64,000 nucleotides of DNA from contig CAMLJM010000012.1 in NCBI GenBank assembly GCA_946480475.1, forward strand, positions 9,115 through 73,114, read 5' to 3'. Both the position numbers and the translations under genes were made by a program. Numbering within the stretch: the stretch's first letter is position 1; each line of letters starts with the position of its first letter. This document shows, in pieces, positions 11,001 to 18,826 of the stretch. The stretch is from an uncultured Alphaproteobacteria bacterium. Lineage in GTDB: Bacteria > Pseudomonadota > Alphaproteobacteria > Micavibrionales > Micavibrionaceae. The notes beneath the pieces were generated by a model. It ran no database searches. It saw only the letters and a program-made list of their open reading frames with translations, and had not been told where the DNA came from.

Positions 11001-11543
11001 GATCCTGATTTGGCTGAGGTCGTCGCCAAGAATTACCACAAATTGCTGGCTTACAAGGATGAGTATGAAGTAGCTCGTCTTTACACCAGCGGCGAATTCA
11101 TTGAGAAGCTGAAGGCGCAATTTGAAGGTAATTATAAACTCAAATTCAATCTGGCGCCGCCGATCATGGAAACAACTGATCCAGCAACGGGTCGCCCGAA
11201 GAAGCGTGAATTTGGCCCGTGGATGATGGCCGGATTCCATGTGCTGGCAAAGCTCAAGTTCCTGCGCGGGACACCGTTCGATATTTTCGGCTATCACCAT
11301 GACCGCAAGGCGGAGCGTGCCCTGATTGCAGATTACGAAGCAACGATGGAACTGGTGCTTTCCAAGTTAAATGCTGGAAATCGTGCTGTGTGCCTGGAGC
11401 TATTGAATTTGCCTGATATGATCCGTGGTTTTGGTCCCGTCAAGGAAGGCAACATCCGTAAAGCCAAAGGTCAGAAGCAGGCGCTGTTAGTGAAGATGGA
11501 AGGTGTTGCGAATGGTGACGGTCTCACGAAGGTGGCAGCTTAA
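8064..11543 (+). CDS. indolepyruvate ferredoxin oxidoreductase, fused single-chain form
   Basis: 1159 residues, the length of the proteobacterial fused IorA-IorB type. It oxidatively decarboxylates aryl- or branched 2-oxo acids to acyl-CoA, reducing ferredoxin. Order: N-terminal pyrimidine-binding TPP domain with FISGYRGSPLGGYD, a TPP-binding region with CSGCPHNTS near residue 438 and GDGTYFHSG, cysteine-rich Fe-S segments near 642-680 (VCEGCGDC, then CLKGFCP), a gamma domain starting VTGIGGTGVLTVGAL near 727, and the C-terminal extension usual for this form. It converges with the aminotransferase gene and overlaps it by 4 nt; that enzyme could supply 2-oxo acids. Confidence 0.93.
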   Translation: MSPNTAAALRQVSLKDKFELDDGVAYMSGIQALTRLPIVQRRRDIAAGLNTAGFISGYRGSPLGGYDLSLERAKKYLDEMNVKFIPGVNEDLAATAVWGTQQVGFYQNHNVDGVFGIWYGKAPGIDRSGDVIRHANANGTAPLGGVLAIFGDDHACKSSTLPCQSDHALYAMQVPQLYPASIQEFVEYGLLGIAMSRYSGCWSALKVTSETVETSGTVDLSRENRAIVLPGDDEFIMPPGGLHIRLNDTPREIDYRLQNFKLFACHAFARKNNIDRVVWDSPKPRFGIITSGKSYGDVRQALLELGITEQVAKDIGLRLYKVGMTWPLEPKGVQAFVEGLEEILIVEEKREFIEYQLKQQIFNWDEKRRPVVVGKYDEHRNRLLPLHNDQSVGLVAKIIAQRISRFYHSPQVDRALTFYADYEKKMEGYVPVTLRRPWYCSGCPHNTSTKVPEGSFAMVGIGCHYMVQWMDRNSSLCTQMGGEGVPWIGASAFTDTKHIFANLGDGTYFHSGTLAIRAAVAAKVNITYKILYNDAVAMTGGQHVDGELPVYRVAQQVVAEGVTKCWIVSENPENYADRKGIPAEVPVLHRSWMDKIQLEARETPGTTVIIYDQTCAAEKRRRRKRGQYPDPAKRVMINSAVCEGCGDCSVQSNCVSVQPLETEYGRKRQINQSSCNKDFSCLKGFCPSFVTIEGGSLKKTKGGDAASVFAAIPQPKVPALEHAWNVMVTGIGGTGVLTVGALMGMAAHLEGKRCAILDSTGLAQKGGEVLSHVRLAPTQDELRTGHIITGGTDLLLACDIVSSVGKASYETLNRERTHAIVNAENTPVSAFVLNNKMDFKDDEIRKELEAAVKDFSYVDATDVTATLLGDEMGTNVFMMGYAWQRGLVPLSEEAIMKAIDLNGVSIEENKKAFNYGRLAAHDPAKLAALVQEVAGGVLEEPIAQTFDDIVGKRIKYLTDYQDAAYADRYRLAVEKFRGVDPDLAEVVAKNYHKLLAYKDEYEVARLYTSGEFIEKLKAQFEGNYKLKFNLAPPIMETTDPATGRPKKREFGPWMMAGFHVLAKLKFLRGTPFDIFGYHHDRKAERALIADYEATMELVLSKLNAGNRAVCLELLNLPDMIRGFGPVKEGNIRKAKGQKQALLVKMEGVANGDGLTKVAA

Positions 11544-12712
11544 ATCTTTTCAAGATTGTTAAGCGCTGCTTCCAATACCTCACGTCTCTTTGCAAAGCAG
11601 AAACGGATAAGATTTTGTGGCGGTTGGCCGTTTGACGGGTGAAAGAAAACACTCATCGGGATGGCAGTGACTTTAGCCTTCTCGGTGAGCCAGGTGCAGA
11701 ATTCCGTATCCGTACCGTTGAACCCGGCACGTTCAGCCACCTTTGTGAAATCAACAGTAAGGAAATATGTTCCGTTGCAGGGCAAGACATCAAAGCCTAA
11801 TGCCGCGAGGCCAGGGCCTAATATTTGTCGGCCTTCATTCATGCCCTCTACAAGTTCCTTGAAATAGCTATCCTCAGCGCGTAATCCCTGGGCTACAGCG
11901 ATCTGGGTCGAGGGGTTTACCGTGAAGGTCATATATTGGTGTGCAGCGGTTACGGGTTTGATCAAGGTTTCGCAGCCTGTGACGTAACCGATTTTCCATC
12001 CCGTCATTGAAAATGTCTTGCCTGCAGAGCCAATACGCAGGCAGCGATTACGCATGCCGGGCAGAGTCATCAGCGGGATATGTCGGTGTGGCTTAAAAAC
12101 TAGATGCTCATAAACTTCGTCACAGACTGCATAAGCGTCAAACTCTCCGAGCAATCTTGCGATCATTTCCAGTTCAGTGCGGTTCAGCACTTTGCCCGCC
12201 GGGTTTAGTGGGGAATTCAGAATGATCAGTTTTGTTTTGGCACTGAAAACTGCGCGGAGTTTAGCCTCATCCAGCGTCCAATCGGGCGGTGACAGGCGGA
12301 TGAATTTGGGTGTGCCGCCCGCGGCGATAATCTGTGGCACGTAAGAATCGTAATAAGGCTCAATAACGATGGCTTCATCACCAGGATTTAGTAGCGCCAT
12401 GCAACAGGCGTTTAAGGCTTCCGTTGCGCCCGCTGTTACCAACGTCTCTGTCATCGGGTCAATATCAAGATTGTAGAAACGCTTGTTATGTTCTGCCACG
12501 GCTTTGCGCAGATCCGGGTGGCCGGGCATAGGTGGGTATTGGTTAGGGCCGTTCATCAATGCATCGGCAGCCGCTTTTCTAATCCATTCCGGGCCGTCAG
12601 TATCCGGAAAGCCTTGGCCCAGGTTTATTGCACCATGTTTCATGGCAAGTGCCGACATGGTGGCGAAGATGGTTGTGGGCTGGTTATTATAAAAGGCGCT
12701 GGCTGGTTTCAT
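11540..12712 (-). CDS. PLP-dependent class I/II aminotransferase
   Basis: 390 residues, fold-type I aminotransferase. The motifs INLGQGFPDTDGPEW, NSPLNPAGKV and CDEVYEHLVF are seen, and the PLP-binding lysine lies in GSAGKTFSMTGWKIGY (about residue 232). This signature is shared by kynurenine/methionine aminotransferases (KAT or YbdL type) and related aromatic aminotransferases, so the substrate is uncertain. It follows the thioesterase gene by 2 nt. Convergence with the 2-oxoacid oxidoreductase suggests aromatic or methionine transamination feeding that enzyme, which is inference. Confidence 0.88.
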   Translation of the reverse strand: MKPASAFYNNQPTTIFATMSALAMKHGAINLGQGFPDTDGPEWIRKAAADALMNGPNQYPPMPGHPDLRKAVAEHNKRFYNLDIDPMTETLVTAGATEALNACCMALLNPGDEAIVIEPYYDSYVPQIIAAGGTPKFIRLSPPDWTLDEAKLRAVFSAKTKLIILNSPLNPAGKVLNRTELEMIARLLGEFDAYAVCDEVYEHLVFKPHRHIPLMTLPGMRNRCLRIGSAGKTFSMTGWKIGYVTGCETLIKPVTAAHQYMTFTVNPSTQIAVAQGLRAEDSYFKELVEGMNEGRQILGPGLAALGFDVLPCNGTYFLTVDFTKVAERAGFNGTDTEFCTWLTEKAKVTAIPMSVFFHPSNGQPPQNLIRFCFAKRREVLEAALNNLEKI

Positions 12713-12714
12713 GC

Positions 12715-13140
12715 TTATTCTTTTGAGGTTACGGCGCAGGTCAATTCGCTTTTTGCTACTAATTTGTCAGCAGTATCATATACCTGAATGTCCCAGACAT
12801 GTTTGGTGCGGCCCACATGGACAGGACGGGCAATTGCTGTGACGAAGCCCCCTTTTACAGGGCGCAGGTGATTGGTGCTGATAACCGATCCCACGGCATA
12901 ATGTGTATCCGGATTGATGCACATCAGGGAGGCTACACTTCCAGCCGTTTCGGTCAGCACACATGTGGCACCGCCATGCAGTATGCCATGTATCTGGTGG
13001 GTACGATGATCGACAGGCATGCGCAGTTTCAGGAAATCAGGGCCAATTTCCATGAATTCAATCCCGATATGCTGCACAATATTATCGTGCGTCATAAAGC
13101 TGCGCAGTTCATCAATCGTATATTTTTTATGCCAGATCAT
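12715..13140 (-). CDS. hotdog-fold thioesterase, PaaI/YdiI-like
   Basis: 141 residues, single hotdog domain. The motif GILHGGATCVLTETAGSVAS matches the YdiI/EntH/PaaI group, in which the Glu after HGG...VL acts in acyl-CoA hydrolysis. It is probably a cytoplasmic tetramer that releases CoA from an aryl or short acyl thioester. It is the first gene of a two-gene unit with the aminotransferase and could act on acyl-CoA made by the neighbouring 2-oxoacid oxidoreductase. Confidence 0.85.
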   Translation of the reverse strand: MIWHKKYTIDELRSFMTHDNIVQHIGIEFMEIGPDFLKLRMPVDHRTHQIHGILHGGATCVLTETAGSVASLMCINPDTHYAVGSVISTNHLRPVKGGFVTAIARPVHVGRTKHVWDIQVYDTADKLVAKSELTCAVTSKE

Positions 13141-13207
13141 AGTAGCACCCCATTATCAGAGAAGTATGCTACCGCGCCCATAGATTGTGAACAAGTCAGA
13201 TTGTCTA

Positions 13208-13948
13208 TCAGATCGTAAGGCCCGGATTAAAGCAGCTCTCGGGTGCCAGTTCCTGTGAAACCAGCTTAAATTCCTGATTCTCAATGGCGGCATGGCGGTT
13301 GTGGTATTGAGCCAGCTCTGCCCGGTGGGAGATGCTTATCATTGTAATATTGGGTAGTTCCTTGAGCAAAGTGCTGTAAAGTTCGTCCTGCGCCTTGATA
13401 TCCAAGGAAGCTGTTACCTCATCCAGCATCAGTAAATCCGGTTTATGGAGCAGAATGCGCGCAAAGCTGATTCTTTGTTTTTCACCGCCGGAAAGACGTT
13501 CCCAATATGAACCATCTTTATCTGTATCGTTCATTTCTGCGACAAATTGCCCAAGACCTGCTTTATCCATAGCAGTAATGACTTCGTCATCGTTGAATTT
13601 ATCCGTGAAAGAAGGATAGCAAACAATACCCTTAAGCGTTGTCAGCGGCAGATGCGGTTTTTGCGCGATCATAAGCGTTTTAATGTTAGTGTTTATATTG
13701 ACCGTGCCTTTGCTCCAGGGCCATAGATTGTGAGCGGCGCGCAGGATTGTTGATTTACCGCAGCCGGATGCACCGGAAATCATCAGGCGTTCGCCCAGTT
13801 TCAGATCTAATGAAAATGGCTTTATCAGAAGAGAGCCATCAGGTTTGCTTACAGACAGGTCTGCAACCCGAAACAGGGTATCGTAATTATGAGAGGCGGG
13901 GGCTGCGGCAGATGCTGCTGAGAAATGAGCGGCTGTTTGATTGGTCAT
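13208..13948 (-). CDS. ABC transporter ATP-binding protein of a split SbmA/BacA-like exporter
   Basis: 246 residues, a complete nucleotide-binding domain: Walker A GASGCGKST, signature LSGGEKQR, Walker B LLMLDEVTAS, and a switch histidine in SISHRAELAQYH. The pattern resembles the C-terminal half of YddA/SbmA-type ABC proteins, which usually carry permease and ATPase on one chain. Here the permease gene ends 2 nt upstream, so the transporter is encoded as two coupled subunits. Confidence 0.86.
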   Translation of the reverse strand: MTNQTAAHFSAASAAAPASHNYDTLFRVADLSVSKPDGSLLIKPFSLDLKLGERLMISGASGCGKSTILRAAHNLWPWSKGTVNINTNIKTLMIAQKPHLPLTTLKGIVCYPSFTDKFNDDEVITAMDKAGLGQFVAEMNDTDKDGSYWERLSGGEKQRISFARILLHKPDLLMLDEVTASLDIKAQDELYSTLLKELPNITMISISHRAELAQYHNRHAAIENQEFKLVSQELAPESCFNPGLTI

Positions 13949-13950
13949 GA

Positions 13951-15144
13951 TTACCCTACCTTGGGCGCTTGTGTTGAAGGTTGGCTGTGTTTTTGCAAGC
14001 TTTCGCTAAATCCGGTCAAACGATTTGTGACGGATTTCCAGTCGGCCAGCTCGGTATAAGCATTGAAGAACCAGCTAAGATCGCCTTGTACCTGGCCAAA
14101 CGCACCAGCGCCCTGGAAGAAATCACCCAGATCCATCTTACGACCATAGAATTGCGGCAGCATAATAATATAAGGAATGACATTGGCTGTTTGGTTGACT
14201 ACAGCGCTTAAGGCTGTCATCTGCATATTTTTATTAATAATTTTATTCTGGTTGGTGACGACAGGGCCAAATACATGCTTTAGAATATCACGTTCGACAT
14301 TTTCACCATCCTGCAATGCAATTGATTCTTTATTGTCACGTACCTTGACGAGACTGTAACGGAAATTGGCTTCGTTCTTTTGCTGGTCCTGGCTCAGTTT
14401 GATCAGCGGTTTACCAATTTTATGCGCAAGAATCGTTGAGCCAATGGCGTAGCCGGCGGCGCCTGCCACGAAAGCAGGACCCGCCAGATCCCAAAGAATA
14501 TATGTGAAGGATGGCAGGGAGAGTGTAGAACGCAGGAACCCCGTGCCAAGGCCCAGTGTTGTTCCTGTGAACATCTTGATGTCTTCGGCGATACGCTGGT
14601 CAGGGTTGTCAGCGGCGGCGCCCTCCATTTGCATTTTATAGTAAGGTTTGTTCTGGCCGTCTATCCAGGTGCCCAGATACTGATTGGTCATCCATTGACG
14701 CCAATTCAGTTGCAGTTTCTGGTTTACCTTGGTCTTGGTGATCGCCATGCCGAGGAAAATTCCCGCCAGCATGAGAAACTCGATTAATTGGTCTTTGGTC
14801 TTTTCCTGAAGTTCTGAAACCTTTGCTTTTGTTTCTGCGGTTTCAGGTTTCTCCAGCACGCTACCTGCCTGTTGCAGGGTCTTATAGAATTGGTTGCCCC
14901 ATTGGCTTAGCTTTACGTCCATATAGACTTGGCCGAGGGTCAGGCCCACGACCATGGCTAACATGGCTTGCGCTTTTCGCCTTTCTTCCGACTTGGTGAA
15001 GTAGGGCTTCGTCAGTTGCCATGCTGCGCGCATAGACTCAGCGGGGGATGACAGCGTGGTGCTGTTCATAAGCTGGCTATTTAGGTCGGGGTTTTTAGGC
15101 GCACGGCCTAACGCACGGCGAAAGCCGTCTCTTAAATTTTTCAT
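13951..15144 (-). CDS. SbmA/BacA-like ABC transporter membrane subunit
   Basis: 397 residues. The N-terminal half has LTKPYFTKSEERRKAQAML followed by membrane segments; later blocks are LQLNWRQWMTNQYLGTWIDG and GAAADNPDQRIAEDIKMFT, characteristic of the SbmA/BacA/YddA permease domain. Family members import peptides or very-long-chain acyl and similar substrates. No ATPase domain is on this chain; it is supplied by the next gene. An Ala/Lys-rich N-terminal tail of about 30 residues precedes the core. Substrate unknown. Confidence 0.85.
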   Translation of the reverse strand: MKNLRDGFRRALGRAPKNPDLNSQLMNSTTLSSPAESMRAAWQLTKPYFTKSEERRKAQAMLAMVVGLTLGQVYMDVKLSQWGNQFYKTLQQAGSVLEKPETAETKAKVSELQEKTKDQLIEFLMLAGIFLGMAITKTKVNQKLQLNWRQWMTNQYLGTWIDGQNKPYYKMQMEGAAADNPDQRIAEDIKMFTGTTLGLGTGFLRSTLSLPSFTYILWDLAGPAFVAGAAGYAIGSTILAHKIGKPLIKLSQDQQKNEANFRYSLVKVRDNKESIALQDGENVERDILKHVFGPVVTNQNKIINKNMQMTALSAVVNQTANVIPYIIMLPQFYGRKMDLGDFFQGAGAFGQVQGDLSWFFNAYTELADWKSVTNRLTGFSESLQKHSQPSTQAPKVG

Positions 15145-15267
15145 TTTATATTTTCCCTGTTCTTGAGGGCTACAAAAGCAGGGGTTGTGGCCTCTGTCAA
15201 ACCGCTTTTTCAGAATTGATGCGGTGCTCCTCTTTTTTTATGCCAGTAGAGGCGCTAAGTTTAATTT

Positions 15268-15972
15268 ATGAAAGATTCTGTCGTACAAGATCACTATATA
15301 CATAATATTCTGCCCCGTAAGCGTGTAACGGATGAGCTTCATGTGGGAGGCAAGTTTGCGACTGAATACCTCTTGAAGGCTATGGACTTGAAGCCGGGCC
15401 TGAAGGTTCTTGATGTGGGTTCGGGCCTGGGGGCGGCAGCACGTTTGGCGGCTTCACTTTACAATATACATGTAACGGGTTTGGATATTATTCCTGAATT
15501 TTGTGAAGAGGCGCGTAAAAATACACAGGATGATCGTGTTGATTTTATTTGTGGCAGCGCTCTGGATACAAAATTTCCTGACGGCGCATTTGAAGCAGTC
15601 TTCATGTTGCATGTGAATATGAATATTGGAAAAAAAGAAAATTTATTCAAAGAAATAGCACGTGTTCTTCAGAATAATTCTCAATTTGGTTTTTATGAAA
15701 TTCTGGCGGATGAGCATGTGGGTTCAATGGTTTATCCTTGCCCATGGGCCAGCAAAGCGGATGATAGTTTTCTGATTACACCGGGCGAGATTGAGACCAT
15801 GCTAGAGATTGCCGGTTTTGTAGTTGAGCAAAAGGAAAGCCGCCGTGACTTTGCAATCGATGCCATGGAGCGTCGGCAAGCTGATTATCCTGAGCAACCT
15901 TTTGTGAATCTTCTTGAGAATGTTCGCCAGAAACGGTGCGCGCCGTGGCAATATGTCTGCCGGAAGATATAG
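15268..15972 (+). CDS. SAM-dependent class I methyltransferase
   Basis: 234 residues. SAM-binding motif I is KVLDVGSGLGAAARLAA near residue 50, with the acidic motif II in VTGLDIIPEFCEEA and a motif IV-like LHVNMNIGKKENL. The N-terminus (RVTDELHVGGKFATEYLL) resembles small-molecule or phospholipid/sarcosine-type methyltransferases. It ends 8 nt before the thiolase start, so it is probably first in that operon. The substrate cannot be read from the sequence. Confidence 0.8.
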   Translation: MKDSVVQDHYIHNILPRKRVTDELHVGGKFATEYLLKAMDLKPGLKVLDVGSGLGAAARLAASLYNIHVTGLDIIPEFCEEARKNTQDDRVDFICGSALDTKFPDGAFEAVFMLHVNMNIGKKENLFKEIARVLQNNSQFGFYEILADEHVGSMVYPCPWASKADDSFLITPGEIETMLEIAGFVVEQKESRRDFAIDAMERRQADYPEQPFVNLLENVRQKRCAPWQYVCRKI

Positions 15973-15980
15973 GGACTATT

Positions 15981-17150
15981 ATGAGTAACGATCCTATCGT
16001 CATTACAGCAATCGCCCGGACCCCTATGGGAGGTCTGCAGGGTGATCTTACATCTTTAAGTGCACCTGATTTAGGGGCAGAGGCTATCCGTGCTGCCGTG
16101 ACCCGTGCAGGGCTAAAAGGGGGCGATATTCAGGAAGTCATTATGGGGAATGTTTTGTCTGCGGGATTAGGGCAGGCTCCTGCCAGGCAGGCTTCGCTGG
16201 GTGCGGGTATTCCCCAATCTGTGGGTTGTACGACTATCAATAAAATGTGCGGTTCTGGCCTGAAGGCCGTCATGCTAGCGTATGATCTTATTCGCGCAGG
16301 CGCAAACGATATAATGGTGGCAGGCGGCATGGAAAGCATGACGAATGCACCGTATCTTTTGCCTAAAGCCCGTAGCGGTTACCGCATGGGGCATGGCCAA
16401 CTGATTGATCACATGTTCTTTGACGGTTTGGAAGACGCCTATGATAAAGGCAAGCTTATGGGTGTGTTTGCAGAGTTATGTGCCGACGAATACAAATTCA
16501 GCCGCGAGGCACAGGACGAATTTGCTATCGAGTCACTGAAGCGCGCACAGAAAGCTGATTTCTCGGCTGAGATTGTTCCTGTCACAGTCAAGGTTGGCAA
16601 AGAGGAGAAGCAGATTGCTATAGATGAGCAGCCCGGCAAGGCCAGACTTGATAAAATTCCCACATTAAAACCTGCCTTCAAACCTGATGGCACAGTAACG
16701 GCTGCCAATGCGAGTTCGATTTCTGATGGTGCTGCGGCGCTGGTCTTGATGACAAAGTCAGAAGCAGAAAAACGCGGCGTTAAGATTCTTGCGACTATTA
16801 CCGGTCATGCCACACATGCACAAGATCCTGCCTGGTTCACAACAGCACCTGTAGGGGCATTAAAAGGCCTGGCGACCAAAACAGGTTGGGATTTGAAAGA
16901 TATTGATTTGTTTGAGGTAAATGAAGCGTTTGCCGTGGTAGCCATGGCGGCCATGAAAGACCTGCGTTTGCCACATGACAAAGTGAATGTTCATGGGGGT
17001 GCCTGTGCTCTGGGGCATCCTATTGGCGCTTCCGGTGCACGTGTCTTGGTTACGCTTGTTGCGGCGCTTGAGAAATATAATCTGAAACGCGGTATGGCGA
17101 CATTATGCATTGGTGGCGGCGAAGCTGTTGCTGTCGCCGTGGAGCGTTAA
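15981..17150 (+). CDS. acetyl-CoA C-acyltransferase (thiolase)
   Basis: 389 residues from the ATG at 15981, which has an AGGGA ribosome site and gives the usual start MSNDPIVITAIARTPMGG; an upstream in-frame ATG at 15936 would overlap the methyltransferase. The nucleophilic Cys is in INKMCGSGLKA, and VNEAFAVVAMAA, the His loop GGACALGHPIGASGAR and CIGGGEAVAVAVER complete the active site. This is a biosynthetic or degradative thiolase of the AtoB/PhaA/FadA group. The following SDR resembles 2-methyl-3-hydroxyacyl-CoA dehydrogenase, so isoleucine or short-chain fatty-acid breakdown is a fair inference. Confidence 0.92.
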   Translation: MSNDPIVITAIARTPMGGLQGDLTSLSAPDLGAEAIRAAVTRAGLKGGDIQEVIMGNVLSAGLGQAPARQASLGAGIPQSVGCTTINKMCGSGLKAVMLAYDLIRAGANDIMVAGGMESMTNAPYLLPKARSGYRMGHGQLIDHMFFDGLEDAYDKGKLMGVFAELCADEYKFSREAQDEFAIESLKRAQKADFSAEIVPVTVKVGKEEKQIAIDEQPGKARLDKIPTLKPAFKPDGTVTAANASSISDGAAALVLMTKSEAEKRGVKILATITGHATHAQDPAWFTTAPVGALKGLATKTGWDLKDIDLFEVNEAFAVVAMAAMKDLRLPHDKVNVHGGACALGHPIGASGARVLVTLVAALEKYNLKRGMATLCIGGGEAVAVAVER

Positions 17151-17573
17151 ATGGGGCGCGGCAAGAAAGTTTTCCTTATTGTTCTGGCTGTCTTGCTGTT
17201 TGCTGTTGTGCAAATTGCTTCTGATAATGCTGTGGGTTCGCTGGATTGGTTCTTCAGGAATTTACCGCCCCACCTGACACCGGACCGCTATCCTGTCATG
17301 AACTTTCTGGCTAATCCCTATATGGATTTTTTCTTTTCCTGGCTGCCGGTTGTATGCCTGTCTTTCTCAATATTGCTATTTCTGAGCCATAAGGTTCGTT
17401 GGGGATTCCTGCTGATTGCAGCACCTCTCGTTCCGGCAATTTTCATGACGGTTATGTTTTACAATGCCGCCCAGATACATGTGCCACCGGGGGAAAGCTT
17501 ATACAGTTCAGGTGTTTTAGTCGGGAAGGCGCAATCACCTGTTTTAGCTAAAGAGACTGAAAATGAAGATTAA
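17151..17573 (+). CDS. small membrane protein between thiolase and SDR
   Basis: 140 residues, unrecognised. Three hydrophobic segments are visible (about 7-25, 57-80 and 83-106) with a polar tail ending KETENED. The ATG follows the thiolase stop with no gap, and the 3' end overlaps the SDR start by 11 nt, so it is locked into the operon. It is the second small membrane protein embedded in a CoA-ester catabolic operon in this window, after 3689-4060; the two do not obviously share sequence. Confidence 0.7.
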   Translation: MGRGKKVFLIVLAVLLFAVVQIASDNAVGSLDWFFRNLPPHLTPDRYPVMNFLANPYMDFFFSWLPVVCLSFSILLFLSHKVRWGFLLIAAPLVPAIFMTVMFYNAAQIHVPPGESLYSSGVLVGKAQSPVLAKETENED

Positions 17574-18315
17574 AGATGTATCCGTAATTATTACCGGTGG
17601 CGGTTCGGGCATGGGGGCTGAGACGGCGCGTGCCTTCGCTCAGGCTGGAGCCAAAGTTATCCTATGGGATATGAATCTGGCCGCTGCAGAAGCTGTGGCC
17701 AAGGAAATTGGTGGCATCGCTATACAATGTGATGTCACTAGTGAAGAAAGCGTCAAAGCTGCTATCGCAAAATCAAGTGGTGCACGTGTTCTGGTGAACT
17801 GCGCCGGCATTCTGATCGGCAAAAGGATTGTTGGCAAGGAAGGTCCTGCTGATCTTGAACATTTCATGAAGGTCGTGAATGTCAATCTGGTAGGCACCTA
17901 TAACACGATGCGTTTGGTCGCAGGTGAAATAAGCAAGCTTGAGCCTGTAAACGATGATGGGGCGCGCGGTGTTATTATCAATGCCGCATCTATCGCAGCG
18001 TTTGAAGGGCAGATCGGGCAGGTCGCTTATAGCGCGTCCAAGGGCGGTATCGTGGGCATGACGCTGCCTGCGGCACGTGATTTGGGCAAGCTGGGCATTC
18101 GTGTTATGGCGATCGCACCGGGTGCGGTTCAAACGCCTATGATCGGTACGATTTCGCAGGAGTTGCAGGATAGCATTGCAGCGAATATTCCGCATCCATC
18201 CCGTATGGCGAAGCCTGATGAGTTCGCTAAGCTCGCGCTTCATATCGTCGATAACGATTATCTCAACGGCACAGTCATCCGTCTGGATGGTGCTTCAAGA
18301 CTAGCAGCAAAGTGA
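17563..18315 (+). CDS. SDR-family 3-hydroxyacyl-CoA dehydrogenase, HSD10-like
   Basis: 250 residues, classical short-chain dehydrogenase. NAD-binding loop TGGGSGMG, NCAG, and the catalytic Ser and YxxxK in YSASKGGIVGMTLPAARDL. The segments PFEGQ-like AFEGQIGQVAYSASK and GVIINAASIAAFEG are typical of type II 3-hydroxyacyl-CoA dehydrogenases (HSD17B10-like), which oxidise 2-methyl-3-hydroxybutyryl-CoA and related esters. The thiolase in the same operon would catalyse the next step. The gene starts inside the membrane-protein gene. Confidence 0.88.
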   Translation: MKIKDVSVIITGGGSGMGAETARAFAQAGAKVILWDMNLAAAEAVAKEIGGIAIQCDVTSEESVKAAIAKSSGARVLVNCAGILIGKRIVGKEGPADLEHFMKVVNVNLVGTYNTMRLVAGEISKLEPVNDDGARGVIINAASIAAFEGQIGQVAYSASKGGIVGMTLPAARDLGKLGIRVMAIAPGAVQTPMIGTISQELQDSIAANIPHPSRMAKPDEFAKLALHIVDNDYLNGTVIRLDGASRLAAK

Positions 18316-18353
18316 CGGATTTGTTAGTGGCTTTGCCGCTTAAAAATCCGTCA
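18313..18353 (+). terminator. possible stem-loop at the end of the SDR operon
   Basis: TGACGGATTT (starting at the SDR stop codon, 18313-18322) pairs exactly with AAATCCGTCA (18344-18353) across a 21-nt loop. No T-run follows; the right arm runs directly into the REP-like repeat. It may protect the mRNA 3' end or be part of the repeat element. Confidence 0.35.
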
Positions 18354-18376
18354 TCCCGGCGCAGGCCGGGATCCAT
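18350..18376 (+). repeat. REP-like palindromic repeat, left copy
   Basis: 27-bp intergenic element beginning GTCATCCCGGCG and ending GCCGGGATCCAT, with internal CCCGGC/GCCGGG symmetry. It is the same type as repeats scattered through many proteobacterial genomes. An identical inverted copy lies at 18789-18815, so the pair flanks the VOC-family gene. Confidence 0.8.
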
Positions 18377-18390
18377 ACGAAAGGAAGTTT

Positions 18391-18783
18391 ATGCTCAATC
18401 ATATGACGTTAGGTGTGCAGGATGTGGCTGTTGCCAAGAAATTCTACGATGCGGTTCTGGGGACGCTAGGTTATAAATGCGTTCATCAAGAGTATGATGC
18501 TGATCGTCTTGCGGCTGTCGGTTATGGGCTGACGAGAGCGTTCTTCTGGGTTTGTTTGCCCCTTGATGAAAGCCAGCCTGTGGCGCCATGTAACGGTAAC
18601 CATTATGCTTTTGAAGCGCAATCACAGCAGCAAGTGCATGATTTTTATAAAGCGGCTCTTGCCAATGGCGGTACGGATGAAGGCGCGCCAGGTTTGCGCC
18701 CACAGTATCATGATAAGTATTATGCAGCTTTTGTGTGCGATCCTGCGGGGCATAAAATAGAAGTTGTGTGTGGTAATAGTTAG
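18391..18783 (+). CDS. VOC (glyoxalase/bleomycin-resistance fold) family protein
   Basis: 130 residues, single vicinal-oxygen-chelate module: start MLNHMTLGVQDVAVAKKFYDAVL, middle HYAFEAQSQQQVHDFYKAAL, end YYAAFVCDPAGHKIEVVCG. The conserved His and Glu ligand positions (MLNHMTL and GHKIEVV) are present, so metal binding is plausible. The specific reaction is unknown. It is the only gene between two inverted 27-bp repeats. Confidence 0.85.
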   Translation: MLNHMTLGVQDVAVAKKFYDAVLGTLGYKCVHQEYDADRLAAVGYGLTRAFFWVCLPLDESQPVAPCNGNHYAFEAQSQQQVHDFYKAALANGGTDEGAPGLRPQYHDKYYAAFVCDPAGHKIEVVCGNS

Positions 18784-18788
18784 ATTGA

Positions 18789-18815
18789 ATGGATCCCGGC
18801 CTGCGCCGGGATGAC
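18789..18815 (-). repeat. REP-like palindromic repeat, right copy (inverted)
   Basis: Exact reverse complement of the 27-bp element at 18350-18376. It lies between the VOC gene stop and the prpB ribosome site. Confidence 0.8.
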
Positions 18816-18826
18816 AAGAGGTAAAT

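Noticed and set aside
13208..15144. Frameshifted single-chain SbmA/BacA-like transporter
   Set aside because: The permease ends in a clean stop and the ATPase has its own ATG after 2 nt with a natural N-terminus, so two separate coupled genes are more likely than a broken fusion.
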